Made by a program: the position numbers and the translations under genes. A DNA stretch of 64,000 bases from contig NC_079516.1 in assembly GCF_000801105.2 (NCBI RefSeq), positions 45,550,908 through 45,614,907 of the forward strand, in the 5' to 3' direction. The DNA is from Raphanus sativus. Lineage: Eukaryota; Streptophyta; Magnoliopsida; Brassicales; Brassicaceae. The notes below the pieces were generated by a model. It ran no database searches. It saw only the letters and a list, made by a program, of their open reading frames with translations, and had not been told where the DNA came from. Below are positions 25,461 through 37,921 of the stretch, one piece after another. Numbering within the stretch: position 1 is the first letter of the stretch; each line of letters begins with the position of its first letter.

Positions 25461-26015
25461 CTGACTTCGGCCGTCGCCCTAACTAGCTTTCTCCATTCCC
25501 GAACAATATAGGTTGTTCCATCCATTCTACATCTTATTTACGGGAAGCTCTATATTATCATGTTTATATATTTGTGTATTGTACTGTTTGTGATTTGAAT
25601 AAATTTGGCTTGTCGACTTGTTATTGTCTATTTAATATTTTGGTGGATATTTTTGGTATTTTAATGTCAATATATATATATATATATACACACATAATTG
25701 AACCCTACTATTTCACATGTAATGCCTGTAATATCAGCTCCTATATGCCTGTAAATGTGCTTTATTTTTGTGTTACAACATTGACCAATAGTCTAATAGT
25801 CATGTTGGATTTACGAAACACAAAGTCTGACGTTAGCGAGCAAAATAAAACCTAGTTTGACTTGCGTGTTCTTTTAATCAGAGACTTGCGGTTGAGGGTT
25901 ATAACACTCTATTATCGTTTATGAGAAAATAATGCGGACACTAACTTGTAGACTTTTGAAGGTTTGTTAGTCTTGGAAAGCTTGGGATTTTATCCTTTTT
26001 CGACTAAGAATTTTA
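25461..26015. other. ATC 3' flank
   Basis: Contains the presumed 3'UTR and a (TA)n run at 25671-25689. No further gene. Confidence 0.5.
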
Positions 26016-26274
26016 GAGCAGCTCCAACAAGGAATTGTTAATAAGTCTTTTATAATTAAAATTAAATCAAAATATTACAAAAAAGAGAAGAGAGAGTGAT
26101 GAAAAATTCTTAAAGTAATAAATTTAAAGAAACCTATAAAAAGCTTATGGTCCAAATGCTTGTTTTTAATTGACTAAGCTTAGAAAAATTAATTAATTAA
26201 CTAAACTTTATTAAAAATAATATGTTGCATTTTAAGCACTCCAAGTGGAACTCTACCCTATGATGGGGTTGCTC
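26016..26274. mobile_element. PIF/Harbinger-like (Tourist) MITE, 259 bp
   Basis: The ends GAGCAGCTCCAACAAGG and, on the opposite strand, GAGCAACCCCATCATAGG are imperfect inverted repeats. TTA flanks both sides (26013-26015, 26275-26277). The GAGCA-CTCCAAC start and TTA duplication are typical of this superfamily. No coding capacity. Confidence 0.75.
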
Positions 26275-27253
26275 TTATGATTGATGTAAGGAAGTAACTG
26301 ATACAATGTCAAATTAAGCACATAAGATTAGAAATACATGGGGGTGGAATAGATGTACTGGAGAAAAATATATTCTTGCGTGGACCCTGTTTAGCCAAAA
26401 GATCAGCAATGCAATTTGCTTGTCTGGACACCTTTGATGACACCCCATTTGTAATTCTTATGCCTCTAATCTAACCCTTTGCTGAATGAACTTGGAGAAG
26501 GTGACTCAATACATTAGCACAAAGAATAAACATAAATGGGGATAGAGGAATATACCAAGCGAAAGGTTTATGTTACATGAGATAAGCCATTAACGAGCAC
26601 ATAGTAATTAACAGAAATTACCCTTGCCATCATCCATCTCGTCCAGCGCTCATTCATCAAAGTCAAAAGCCCTCGAAGTTTTGTCCAAAAAACCTACTTC
26701 GCACGATCATACACGTTAGTGATATCTGTCTTAATTCATTGGCGAATAGGTAATCCGTTAGACTTGACCAATAGGCAATCTGTATGAGATCATTTTGGAA
26801 AGGGAGTGTCTCAATTTTAAGGATGTTTTTGTCTTAAGGAAATCCACTGTATTTGAACATCATTCTAGAAGGTCATGTTCTGCTTTTGAAACAAAGCTTT
26901 AAGGAATTATCGTTGGTACTTATTCTCTTTTGTTTTGGGGGAAAAGAGAAGGAAAAATATTCAATAATTAAAACGGCAAGTATTCTCTACGTCATTCATC
27001 GAAACGTCTACCCAATTCCTCACAACCAACAAAAACGCCTCAACGCTTCATCGTTACACAAGCCAACGCTCTGTTGTTTTCTCTAGACCTTTTCGTCTTC
27101 AACGTCAAAAATCAGCAACATTTCTTCCATTTTAACATTCAATCGTTCTTCTTCCTCCTCATCATCACGGTTCAAAGGTTCCCCTTTTCGATCCTTGACC
27201 ATTACCGAATTAAAATCGAATCGAGGAGATTAGTAAACCCTAACCCAAAAGTG
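26275..27253. other. Upstream region of the VPS4/SKD1 gene
   Basis: 26275-26830 is intergenic with no recognised element. The CT/TTC-rich stretch 27060-27200 looks like the promoter-proximal region and 5'UTR of the gene whose ATG is at 27254. The preceding AACCCTAACCC resembles telo-type leader sequence. Confidence 0.5.
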
Positions 27254-27289
27254 ATGTACAGCAATTTCAAGGAGCAAGCGATAGAGTAC
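27254..27289 (+). pseudogene. SKD1: VPS4/SKD1 AAA-ATPase, first 12 codons (split by retrotransposon)
   Basis: Codons MYSNFKEQAIEY match the start of plant VPS4/SKD1. The next base begins an LTR (TGTTTAAGG), and reading on gives only three more codons (CLR) and a stop at 27299-27301. The remaining coding sequence resumes at 48449, after the retrotransposon and the repeated AGTAC. In the uninterrupted gene, codon 12 (TAC) would be followed by GTG AAG CAA. The allele therefore encodes a 15-residue peptide from its own start. Confidence 0.93.
27285..27289 (+). repeat. Target site duplication AGTAC (left, gypsy element)
   Basis: AGTAC is repeated at 48444-48448 on the far side of the element, and also at 37003-37007 in the duplicated contig end. 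Confidence 0.95.
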
Positions 27290-27793
27290 TGTTTAAGGTG
27301 AGTTTGGTCAACAGAAAATAGAAGAACTCAAGAGTGGGATGAACAGAGACGTTTTATTAGAGTCGGAATAACGAGGGTACAAGAGTAAGAAAGCCGGCTA
27401 GTCGATGCTCGGCGAGCTCCTAGCCGGAAGTACAAGAGAGCGGCGAGATACAAAGAGAATAAAGGAAACCCTAATCTGGCCGCAAGTCAGTGTCTCTAAG
27501 TGGTGATACCCTTCCTTCCTGTCCTCAACTCCTTATATAGTCTTTTGGGTCTGTCGGTTTTGACCTAATTCATCCTTTTTACTATGGGCCTTTTGACTTG
27601 CAGGCCCAATCGGGACGACTGTTCGGCCCGAGCCACTTGGTCGGCGCCTTCGGCTGCTCGTCTTCTGATCAGAGGAGGCATGAGCCGAGTTGCGACTCAT
27701 TTGGAGCCGGCTTCGAGCCGACTATCCTTTAGATGTCAGAAATGGGCCTCCTGTTCGCTGGGCCTTGTGGATGATGACAATTCATCCCCAACA
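27290..27793 (-). repeat. LTR (element 3' LTR), 504 bp
   Basis: Starts TGTT, ends AACA on the plus strand. By eye it is identical over all 504 bases to the LTR at 47940-48443. Confidence 0.95.
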
Positions 27794-28195
27794 GTAAGTC
27801 CCCCCCTAGTTCGTTGTCGAGTCGAGCAATCGATCGCAGCGAATTAGTGAGTTAGGGCTCGAAGAATAGGAGGTTTGATCTTCTGATTCCGTGATTCCGT
27901 CGAGAAGCCGCTGGCGGAGAGATTTCTTTTTGTTTTCTCTGGACGAGCAATCGGAATGCCGTATACTCGGTGTCCCGGATGAATCCTTCCAAACCGATAA
28001 ATCGATTGTGTTTGGCCCATGATGTGAAATCGAACCGCTGTTGGTTTTTTGATCGAGAAGCCGAAACGTCACTAGGGTTTTCGGCGAGAATCCGAAAGGT
28101 CGCGTTTGAGGATGACGCGCGAGCCTGCCGACAGGCCCAATTAGGCCCGCTTAGGGTTAATGATGGCACCTCGTATGAGGCGCCTCCCCTCTCTC

Positions 28196-28203
28196 TATAA
28201 ATA
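28196..28203 (+). promoter_or_regulatory. TATA box of the antisense gene (first representation)
   Basis: TATAAATA about 110 bp upstream of ATG 28314 and about 400 bp inside the LTR, on the strand opposite gag-pol. A CT-rich leader follows, as in plant core promoters. Confidence 0.6.
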
Positions 28204-28313
28204 AGAGACCTCCCTCGAGATTTCTCTCATTCTTCTCTCAGTTGTCAGGTACTTTCTCTCTCTATCTTTTATCTCTCTAGCTTTTGCTCTCCGTTTTAGT
28301 TCTTTTACTCGGT

Positions 28314-31300
28314 ATGTCGACGAGCAAACGATTTTCTCGAGAACAAAAGGGGAAGATGACCGCGAGTACCGTCGATCCCGTCAGCGATCTAGAGAGGGTC
28401 CGAGGATCTGAAGATAGTGCAGAGGCAACTCATCGCGAGGCGATGATGGATACCGAGAACACGACCCGAGAGCAGCGTATGCTCGTCTCGGAGGCGATGG
28501 TTCGGGCTCGTGAGGATGATGATGGGGGCAATGGCTCTCCTGATGACGGGATGACTCCCTATTGCTTCTATCCGGGAAATATTTTCGAGGAGCAGCGCAG
28601 GCTTGACCCGACACGAGCTCGTCCCTCTGTAGTTGAAGGGCAGGATTGGGGAAACGTTTTACCGACGCGGTCTACGTTTGGGTCGGTGAGAAGGCTGCTG
28701 AAGAGGAGCAAGGCGATTGGGGTTACGTTCATAATCCCGTCAAAGGACCAACGACCGTGGTCTCCCCCAAAGGGATATCAGTGCGTATATGAGTCGTACT
28801 TCGAGAATGATACGAAGTTATGGTTTCCGATACCTCGACTCGTCACCGCCTACACGATGCGCCGAGGAGTTGCTCTGAGCCAGTTCTTAAATGGCGCTTG
28901 GCGCCTAGCAGTTGCGCTGATGGTGATTGGGGCAGAAGCCGGTGCCGCTCTCAGTGTCCGAGCATTCGAGGAACTGGTTTCGGTGAAGATCAATCAGGGC
29001 CTGTTGTCGCTAAAGATACGTCCCAACTACAATGTGGTAACGGGCTATCCGTCCAAGACGAACGAGTGGCAGCGATCGTACTTTTACGTCAAGTCCGATC
29101 GCTCGGCTTTCGAGGAGCCGCTGAAGACCGGTTACCGTGTTCTTTGGAACAATGAATTTGGTATAGAGTGTTTCCTAGTCTTTTACCGTTTCGTGCTCCT
29201 GACCGCCTCTTTTCCTTTTGTTTTGGCAGTCCCTCACTCGAATACCGCGGAGTACGAGGAAGATTTTTTGGAGAGTGCTCGGATCGTCGCGTCTCAAAGG
29301 CAAGATCTTTGGGAGAACTTCTCGTACGGGAGGATTCGCAGGTCGGCTGATCGGATTAGACTACGTAAGTCTCTCCTCCTTTCCTTTTGTTCGGTTTCCT
29401 CAGGGATCCTAAGTCGCCCCCCCCCTTTTTGTCCTTGCAGAGGTTTGGCGTTCGGATACTGTTCCGATTATCACCAAGAAATCGAAAAGAATCAACCTGT
29501 TCAACAAGGCCGAGCAGACGGAGATCAATCGGGCCAGAGTTATGAGGGAATTGCCGGATCTGAGCTTGGTGGTTGGGAAGCAACTTGGGTTTGTGGAGCC
29601 GGACCAAAACTCCAACGCAAACTCACCTAATCTCGAGGAACCTAATGCGACTGAGTCAGATGAGGCTCAGCTCGTGAGGAAAACGGGGAACAAGAGAAAA
29701 GAGAGGGAAGGCGCTTCTTCCGAGGGGAAACAGACCGAGGAGACTTCCACCGGTGGGGGTGCCAGGTCGGAGAAGAAAAGGGCGCGAAAGGATTTCGCAG
29801 AGGCTCGACCTTCTTCTGTGGAGGAAGGGGAGCTCCAAGCCTTGGAGCCTAGTAACGGCTCTCGAGACGACGCTCTCCCGAATCCATCTCCCGGTGGCGG
29901 TCAAGCGGGTGAGCATCAAGAGACTTCTTCTAAAGTGAAGAAGAAGTCGAAAAAGAACAAAAAGAAGAATAACGGCGGATCCTCGGGGCAGGAGGGGGCG
30001 CCCGAGAAGGAGACCGTGGGAGCCCCGACTGCTGCCGTTTCTCTCCCAAAGGCGGCGGTTCGCGAAGATGCCGGGGGATCAAGCAGGTCCGCTCCGAAGG
30101 CTCAGGAGAAGGACGTTGTGCCGAAGGACCTTCAGGGGTTTTGTCCGGACAAGGTCGACTTTATCTTTAAGCGGGATACTCCTCTTGTTTGCAACGAGAG
30201 GGACTGTGCTCGCTTTGTCCGCCAAGTCCGGGGGAGCAGAAAGCATCTCCCACTCGTCAAGGATCTCGTCTTCCAAGACGATTACACCGCCGCCGCCGGT
30301 TCTTCGGTTAAGGTAAGGATAGTTTTTGCGTTTCGTCCGTTCCTCGTCTTTTTCCTAACTTGGTTGTCTCACTCTCTCTTTGATGTGCTGCAGAGCCAAG
30401 GGGATTGGAATGAAGTCGTCCGTAAGTACGACGAGGAGCTGAAGAGGACCTATGGTGTGATCGATAGGCAGCGACACAACACCAGGGAAGCGACGCAAGC
30501 CCTAGAGGTCATGCTTCGCAAGAAAAACGATGCGGTCATCCGGGAAGAGGCCATGAGGGATGAGCTCCTCCAGAAGGAGACGGCTATGAACAAGGAGCTG
30601 AAGCGAGCCCGGGAGTTGGTTAAGACACTCGAGAAAGAGAAAGCCAAGTTGGCAGACGAGAAGAAGATCCTCGAGGAAGAGAGGGCTGCCGCTGCCATAG
30701 CGCATTCCAAGGAGATGGATCGTCTCCGAGAGTCGCGCCGCTATGAGGTTACTCACGAGCGGATCCGAGTGATGGCTGTGATGCACGGAAAGGCTGCTGC
30801 TCGCTTCCAGAGGATTCGAGAGCGGGAGACTCGTCGCGACAGTTTTGAGGATGCGAGGTGTATGCTCGGACAGGCTCGCGGAATGAGACGTTGTCTTGAA
30901 GGGATGAAGGCAACAGGTAAAAGCATCTCTCAAGGAGATATCGATACCTATGCCGAGCAAGAGAAATATTACGACGCGGAGGTGAAGCGTTTGGTCGTAG
31001 ACGATCTTGCTGAGAAGGACCTCTCTTTGTCCCCTCTTGTGCTCGAGTCGAGGTTCGTCATCCAAGAGATATTGGATAAAGTCGACAAGTACGGGTCGAA
31101 CATGGACTTGCTCGACTCTGAGGCTGCCAGGGCTCTTCGCACTCCACTCAGGGGACCAGAGGATCAATCCGAAGGACCGTCGAAGAGCCTTCTCGAAACC
31201 GTCCAGTCGCCAGCTCACCCTGACGCCATCCTTCCGGAAAATGCTCCGGTGGTCGAAGAAACGACCAAGCCAGCTTCCGAGGTTCCGATCTCCGATACGC

Positions 31301-31401
31301 CGATCAAGACGGTGGATATCACCGATTCGCCGTCGCTTGAAGTGTCAGGCTCTGGCGTGAGCGGGGAGCGCTCCGAGGAAGATCCCCTTGTCTCGGGATG
31401 A
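28314..31401 (+). CDS. Antisense extra gene of the Tat element (first representation, open frame)
   Basis: Runs opposite to gag-pol between the pol end and the 3' LTR. ATG at 28314 follows a TATA box and CT-rich leader. Three short introns fit: 29161-29229, 29365-29440 and 30313-30393 (69, 76 and 81 bp, GT-AG). Removing them leaves exactly 954 codons, a 953-residue protein. The N-terminal region (about residues 70-300) has the LWFPIPRLVTAYTMRRGVAL pattern of the plant 'putative gypsy type transposon' family (PF04195 type). The middle is Lys/Ser/Glu-rich. The C-terminal third is a long coiled coil (ELLQKETAMNKELKRARELV onward). Function unknown; extra antisense genes are known in Tat-lineage retrotransposons. 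The second representation differs by two 2-base insertions. Confidence 0.7.
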
Positions 31402-32193
31402 CTTTAAATGTTTGTTGTATCCGTTTTTCGGCCTTTCGGCCTTGTTCGTCTAAAACTTATTTCCTTTTCTCGGCTAAGGCCTTTGTTGTATGGATTTGGT
31501 GCCTTCGGTTTTATTTTTAGGCAAATGTTTCCTCATATATTTCCGTAAATCGCTTAATTTAGAAATATATAAATCATCCACTTGTCTATAACCGAGAAAT
31601 GGAATAATCCGGATGGTTGCTCGCATTTGCCAGCGAGTTCCCTCCTTTTCAGATAGAAACAGAAATTAGAGATGGTTGTTCGTTCGTATTTTTACTTATC
31701 CAACGAAGCTTTTACAAGTCTAACGTCCAAGTAAATACAAAGAAACTCTAATCGTTCTACTGAATTACCGAGGAAAAGGTTTCAAGACGCAGTGCAGTGA
31801 TCGAGAGAACTATTGGTCGGCCAAACCGTCGTCCTTCGATCAGACTTGGTCTGAAATTTCCATTGGATAGCCGGTCAATGCACGACGCACAGGTGACGCA
31901 AGGCTGTTATTCCCTTCGGCTGATACCCGATCAAGGCTCAGCCGATTTAGCTGGGCGAGTGCTCGTGCTCCGCTTGATAAAGGGGCTGGCATCGTTTGTT
32001 CGGGGAAAGGTGACTGTTGGTCATTCTAAAAAAAAGTTTGGACTTTGTTTTGGTTGGGGCTGGACCCTGTGAAGGGATGCCTACGTACCTCGGATGAGGA
32101 TCAAGCCTTTCGTAGTTCGTTTGACCGAGTGAAAGTGGCTGTAGTAGCGCATTCACTCGGACGAGTAGAAGTGACGGTTAGGTGCATCTACTC

Positions 32194-32195
<2 letters not shown>

Positions 32196-32240
<45 letters not shown>
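32196..32240 (+). repeat. T45 homopolymer inside the element (first representation)
   Basis: A pure T run between the antisense gene and the gag-pol end; 40 bases long at the matching place in the second representation (41916-41955). On the gag-pol strand it is poly-A, just after the pol stop codon. Confidence 0.9.
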
Positions 32241-32244
<4 letters not shown>

Positions 32245-32293
32245 CGAACAGTGACCTGCTGGTCGTTCGCTTGGAGAAAAAGATGAGGCGCTT

Positions 32294-35200
32294 CTATTGG
32301 TAGAAGAGGCGAAGATGCATCGAGTTCCAGGCTCGTGGGACTGCCTCTCCGCAGGAAGTCTCGAGTCGGTAGACGCCTGGTCGAACGACTCGGGTGATCT
32401 TGTAAGGTCCTTCCCAATTGGTCCCTAGCTTGCCAGCGTTGAGCTCCTTCGTGTTGTCGAAAACTTTTCGGAGTACGAGGTCGCCGAGCTCGAGAGGGCG
32501 CGCTTTTACCTTCTTATTATAGTAGCTCTCGATTTGGTTCTGGTAATTTTGGATCCGAAGAAGCGCCTGATCACGTTTTTCCTCGAGTTCATCGAGGGCA
32601 TCGAGGAGCATATCTTTATTAAGCTCGACGAACTGTGGCATCTTGGCGCGCCGAAGACTCGTCACGTTAACTTCGGCGGGGGCCATTGCTTCCATCCCGT
32701 AAGCAAGAGAGAAAGGGGTGGATTTAGTCGCACCGCGGGGAGTCGTTCGGTGCGACCAGAGGACGCCGTCCAACTCGTCGGCCCAATGGCCTTTCTTGAG
32801 GTCGAGTCGCTTCTTGATTCCATCGATGATAATTTGTTGGAGGATTCCGCCTGTCCGTTTCCTTGCGGGTAGCGAGGAGTCGAAGGGCTTAGGCGGATAT
32901 TCCACTTGTTGCAGAACTCTTTGAAGTTTCCGGACATGAACTGAGAGCCATTGTCCGTTATGATCTCGTATGGCAAACCATGACGGCAAATGATGTTCTT
33001 CCAGACGAAAGTGCGGACTTCCTTGTCCGTTATCTGAGAGAATGCTTCAGCTTCAATCCATTTAGTGAAGTAGTCGGTGAGGACCAGGATGAAACGGCGT
33101 TGGCGTGAGTTCGGCATTGGCCCGATGATGTCCATCCCCCACCTCATGAACGGATAGGGGGCAGCAGATGTCCGCAACAGCTCAGTGGGGCTGTGGATGC
33201 TCGGAGCATGACGCTGGCATTTGTCGCACCGACGAGCGTATGCCTCGCAGTCAGTGTTCATAGATGGCCAAAAGAATCCCAAGCTTCGAACCTTGAGGGC
33301 GAGTGCTCGGCCTCCCGAGTGGTTTCCTCCTGCTCCGTCGTGAGTTTCAGCCATTACTCGGCGTACTTCATCGCCCTGGATGCACTTCAAGAGAACCTTG
33401 TTCGCGGTCACTCGGTGAAGTTCGTCGTTTATGACGACGTAGTGGGCGCTGCGTCTCTTCAGGCGTCTCGCTGCCCACTTATCGCTCGGCAGTTCTTCTC
33501 GTATGAGATAATCTAGGAACTCGGCTCGCCAATCGACTGAGGTATCGTCGCGATCGGGCATCTCAGTGTCGGTTTGATCGGTTGCGGATCGTCGAGTTGT
33601 TGCAGAGATTGGAGCGATGAGAGAGCTTTCGTCGGAGGAAGAATCGATGCTCGGTCGATCGATCCGATGTATGGGTATCGTCCTTTTGACCTGATCGTGG
33701 AGTTTGCTCCGAGTGCGGCTAAGGCATCGGCGCAAACGTTCTCTCCGCGAGGAACCTTGGTGAGTTCGAAGAAATCGAATTCCCTAGCGAGCTCCTGAAC
33801 CACTCGGAGATACGCATCCATTCTATCATTGCGAGCATCGTAGTCGCCGCTAAACTGGCTAGCGACGAGCTGCGAGTCGCAATAAGCACTCAAGCGTTTG
33901 GCTTTGACGGCTCGGGCGAGACGAAGACCGGCGATCAACGATTCATACTCTGCCTCGTTGTTAGAGGCCGGGAAGCCGAAGCTGAAAGACTGGCGGATGA
34001 GTTCTCCTGTTGGCGATTGAAGCTGGACTCCAGCACCGGATCCTTTACTCGTTGATGATCCGTCGACATGAAGAATCCAATTGGGACTCGGGATATCGAG
34101 GTCTTGTGCAAGATCTGGCGTGAGTTCGACAAGGAAGTCGGCGAGGACTTGAGATTTGGCGGCTGTTCGACATTTGTACGTAATGTCGAGCTCACTCAGT
34201 TCGATTGCCCACTTGGTCAGCCGGCCGGCTCTGTTGGGATTTTGCAGGACGGTGCGGAGCGGTTGGTCGGTCAGAACCTCGATAGAGTGTGACTGGAAGT
34301 AGGGTCGTAATTTCCTCGCGGAGTCGACGACGGCCAGAGCCAGCTTTTCAAGGGTTGGGTATCTGGTCTCCGGGCCGGTCATGCGTCTGCTCGTGTAAAA
34401 AATCGGACGCTGCTCGCCACGGTCCTCCTTGATCAAGACACTGCTGACGGCTGCCGAGGAAACGGCGATATAGAGAGACAAAACGTCTCCTACGTCTGGC
34501 TTGGCCAAGACGGGAGGAGTCGTCAGGTATTGTTTGAGTTGGACGAACGCGTCCTCGCATTTATCGTCCCAGATGAACTTCTTGTTCCCTCGGAGGAGAT
34601 CATAGAAGGGAAGACACTTGTCGGTAGATCGGGAGATAAAGCGATTAAGGGCGGCGATGCGTCCTGTTAGTCTCTGAACTTCGCGGCAGTTTCTCGGACT
34701 GGGGAGGTTCAGGACTGCTGAGATCTGTTTCGGGTTAGCCTCTATTCCTCGTTGCGTGACGATGTAACCAAGGAATTCGCCCGAGGAGACGCCAAACGTG
34801 CACTTTGCGGGATTTAACTTCATCCCGTACTTGTTTAGGATGGTGAAGCATTCCTTCAAGTGTGCTAGGTGGTCGTCGGCTCGGAGGGATTTGACGAGCA
34901 TGTCGTCGATATAAACTTCCATTGTTTTCCCCAACTGGTCAGCGAACATCCTGTTAACGAGCCTCTGGTAGGTTGCCCCGGCGTTTTTCAACCCGAATGG
35001 CATCACCTTATACAGTAGTTCCCCGGTCAGTGATGAAAGCGGTTTTCTCCCGGTCGTCTGGGTGCATCAGGATCTGGTTATAGCCCGAGAAGGCGTCCAT
35101 GAACGTCAGCATCTCGTTGCCGGCCGTTGATTCGACTAGGCGATCGATGCTAGGCAACGGGTAGCTGTCCTTTGGACATGCTTTGTTGAGGTCGGTAAAA

Positions 35201-36892
35201 ATCGACGCAACGCGCCATTTACCGTTCTTCTTCTTAACAACCACCGGGTTGGCCAGCCATTCCGGGTAACGAACTTCAGTGATTGAGCCGGCACCGAGTA
35301 AACGCTCGACTTCTTCTGCGACTGCTTTGGATCGCTCTGGTCCCAACTTTCTTCTCTTCTGCCGGATGGGTTTGAAGTTGGGATCAACATTGAGCTCGTG
35401 GGTCGTGATAGCTGGATCGATTCCCTTCATATCAGACATTGTCCAGGCGAATGTGGATAGGTTTTGCTTAAGGAACTCGAGAATCTTCTGCTGCATTTCG
35501 TCGGGCAGAAATGCGCCTACTCGGACTGATTTGCTCGGATCCGACTCGTCAACTGGTACTTCGAGAACCTCTTCTTTTGCGGGCAGACTTTGCTCGTGGG
35601 AGGAGAGACCGAGTTGACAAGTGATTGGGAGCGCTGGATTTTAACCGTGGCGATCAAGAGATCACGCGCGGCCTGCTGATCGCCTTTCAGAGTTTTGATC
35701 GATCCGTCTGATCCTGGGAACTTAACACACTGATGATACGTTGATGCGATTGCTCGCATTGAATGCAGCCATGGGGTGCCGAGTATAACGTGGTAAGGGG
35801 CTTTGGAACCGACCACAGAAAACTTGACTGTCGGGTGACCCGCATGCGTGAACCGAGAGGCGGATTGTGCCTGCGATCACTTCTGACGAGCCGTTGAACC
35901 CTGTCAGGGTCCGAGTAGAAGGCTTGACGTCATTGAGGTCAATCCCCATCTTTACGAGGGTTTCGCGAAAGATGATATCTACCGAGCTCCCGGTATCGAT
36001 AAGTACTTTTGTGACGTCGTACTTGTCGACACCCGAGCACGACGAGCAAAGGATCGTTATGAGGGAGGTGCACGCCGAGTGTATCGTCAGACGAAAAGGT
36101 AATCGGCTGATCGTCCACTTGCTTCTGGGGCCACCGTTGGGAAGTGGTGGCTTGCCTTCGGTGGTCTTTGACTGCTCTTACCGAATCGCCGCAGGGAGGC
36201 GATCCACCCATAATGACGTTTATCCGGGGACGAGTTTGTGCTCGCTTTGCGCGGAGCACGTCACGGAGGTCGTTACTCGATTCGGCAGTATCCCTTTTCT
36301 TGCGGTTAAGGGTTGTCCGCAAGTCACCGATCTTCTTGTTGAGTTTGTCTCGCAGATCGCAGTTCGGCTTGTCGGCGCACTGCCTTTGGGAGGATTCTTG
36401 TGCCGAAGCTTTCGCGGCGCGATTCGAATCGATCTGTCGGCGGAGATCGGAAGACTGGCGTTTCCTCGGCAGCGGATCGAAACTTTGATCGAGGAGGGAG
36501 CAAAGATCCGTAGTGCTGTCTAGGTTTTTCGTGTCGTCGTCTTCTTCGGACGAGGACCCGGATTCGTTCTCTTGTTGCGGTTGGGCGCGGATCACTTCGA
36601 TGCGCTGGCGATTGGTCGGCTGATCGTCATCTGCCGAGTCGTCGTCGTCATCGGTCTCTCGAGCAGCTTTCTCCGTATCCTTCGACTGTTTGTCGTTTTT
36701 ACGGTTCTTGCCCTGCGATTTACGCTGAGCCTTCTTGTCTTTGTTCCTGCTCCAGCTGTTTTCTCCTTTTGGCTTTGGTTTAGGCGGCTGGATCTTGTAA
36801 TCCCCGCTTTCGATCGAGGAGAGGAACTGGGCGTAGAGGGATTTGCACTCGGTCGTGTCGTGTCCCTTCACGTCGTGATACTTGCAATGTTT
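32294..36892 (-). pseudogene. gag-pol of the Tat element, frame-broken and gap-truncated (first representation)
   Basis: Same sequence as the intact polyprotein at 42009-47891, but single-base indels split it into several frames (for example near 32840, 33710, 35010, 35200, 35570, 35840 and 36030). The protein reads integrase at 32294-33700, RNase H and RT at 33500-35500, protease at 35700-36000 and the gag C-terminal part up to the gap. Differences lie in short homopolymers and fit sequencing error at a contig end better than true decay. Confidence 0.8.
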
Positions 36893-36992
36893 NNNNNNNN
36901 NNNNNNNNNNNNNNNNNNNNNNNNNNNNNNNNNNNNNNNNNNNNNNNNNNNNNNNNNNNNNNNNNNNNNNNNNNNNNNNNNNNNNNNNNNNN
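36893..36992. other. Assembly gap, exactly 100 N
   Basis: Round-number gap of the default size used for unknown gap length. Left of it the sequence stops inside gag. Right of it the sequence restarts with VPS4 exon bases that already occurred at 27275-27289. Confidence 0.99.
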
Positions 36993-37007
36993 CAAGCGAT
37001 AGAGTAC
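36993..37007 (+). pseudogene. Repeated piece of VPS4/SKD1 exon 1 at contig start
   Basis: CAAGCGATAGAGTAC is identical to 27275-27289, the last five codons (QAIEY) before the insertion. Its presence directly before the second LTR shows that the right-hand contig overlaps the left one from this point. Confidence 0.9.
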
Positions 37008-37509
37008 TGTTTAAGGTGAGTTTGGTCAACAGAAAATAGAAGAACTCAAGAGTGGGATGAACAGAGACGTTTTATTAGAGTCGGAATAACGAGGGTACAA
37101 GAGTAAGAAAGCCGGCTAGTCGATGCTCGGCGAGCTCCTAGCCGGAAGTACAGAGAGCGGCGAGATACAAAGAGAATAAAGGAAACCCTAATCTGGCCGC
37201 AAGTCTGTGTCTCTAAGTGGTGATACCCTTCCTTCCTGTCCTCAACTCCTTATATAGTCTTTTGGGTCTGTCGGTTTTGACCTAATTCATCCTTTTTACT
37301 ATGGGCCTTTTGACTTGCAGGCCCAATCGGGACGACTGTTCGGCCCGAGCCACTTGGTCGGCGCCTTCGGCTGCTCGTCTTCTGATCAGAGGAGGCATGA
37401 GCCGAGTTGCGACTCATTTGGAGCCGGCTTCGAGCCGACTATCCTTTAGATGTCAGAAATGGGCCTCCTGTTCGCTGGCCTTGTGGATGATGACAATTCA
37501 TCCCCAACA
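37008..37509 (-). repeat. LTR (element 3' LTR, second representation), 502 bp
   Basis: Differs from the other two LTR copies by two single-base deletions and one substitution (near 37151, 37205 and 37478). As this is the extreme end of a contig, these are likely errors. Confidence 0.9.
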
Positions 37510-37523
37510 GTAAGTCCCCCCCT
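37510..37523 (-). other. Polypurine tract of the gypsy element
   Basis: On the minus strand G8 then ACTTAC abuts the 3' LTR; expected primer for plus-strand DNA synthesis. The first representation has seven G. Confidence 0.7.
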
Positions 37524-37913
37524 AGTTCGTTGTCGAGTCGAGCAATCGATCGCAGCGAATTAGTGAGTTAGGGCTCGAAGAATAGGAGGTTTGATCTCTG
37601 ATTTCCGTGATTCCGTCGAGAAGCCGCTGGCGGAGAGATTTCTTTTTGTTTTCTCTGGACGAGCAATCGGAATGCCGTATACTCGGTGTCCCCGGATGAA
37701 TCCTTCCAAACCGATAAATCGATTGTGTTTGGCCCATGATGTGAAATCGAACCGCTGTTGGTTTTTTTGATCGAGAAGCCGAAACGTCACTAGGGTTTTC
37801 GGCGAGAATCCGAAAGGTCGCGTTTGAGGATGACGCGCGAGCCTGCCGACAGGCCCAATTAGGCCCGCTTAGGGTTAATGATGGCACCTCGTATGAGGCG
37901 CCTCCCCTCTCTC

Positions 37914-37921
37914 TATAAATA
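37914..37921 (+). promoter_or_regulatory. TATA box of the antisense gene (second representation)
   Basis: TATAAATA, 111 bp before ATG 38032, then the same CT-rich leader as in the first representation. Confidence 0.6.

Larger units (their letters stand above)
27290..36892 (-). mobile_element. Tat-type Ty3/gypsy retrotransposon, incomplete first representation (contig end)
   Basis: Near-identical to 37008-46616, but cut off inside gag by the N gap, so it lacks the element's own 5' LTR. It carries many one-base differences from the second representation, mainly in short homopolymers, concentrated toward the gap (32-36.9 kb). These break gag-pol into pieces. Because the second representation starts with the same VPS4 exon bases before its LTR, I read this as the same insertion assembled twice and not a second element. 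Confidence 0.85.

Noticed and set aside
30502..31218. A 238-codon minus-strand frame (and its duplicate at 40223-40939)
   Set aside because: Antisense shadow of the coiled-coil region of the element's extra gene; no codon or domain support.
32294..36892. Separate decayed gag-pol pseudogenes
   Set aside because: Breaks are homopolymer indels against an intact near-identical copy and cluster at the contig end; more likely sequence errors than evolution.
36800..37000. Frames running through X residues
   Set aside because: They translate the N gap and have no meaning.
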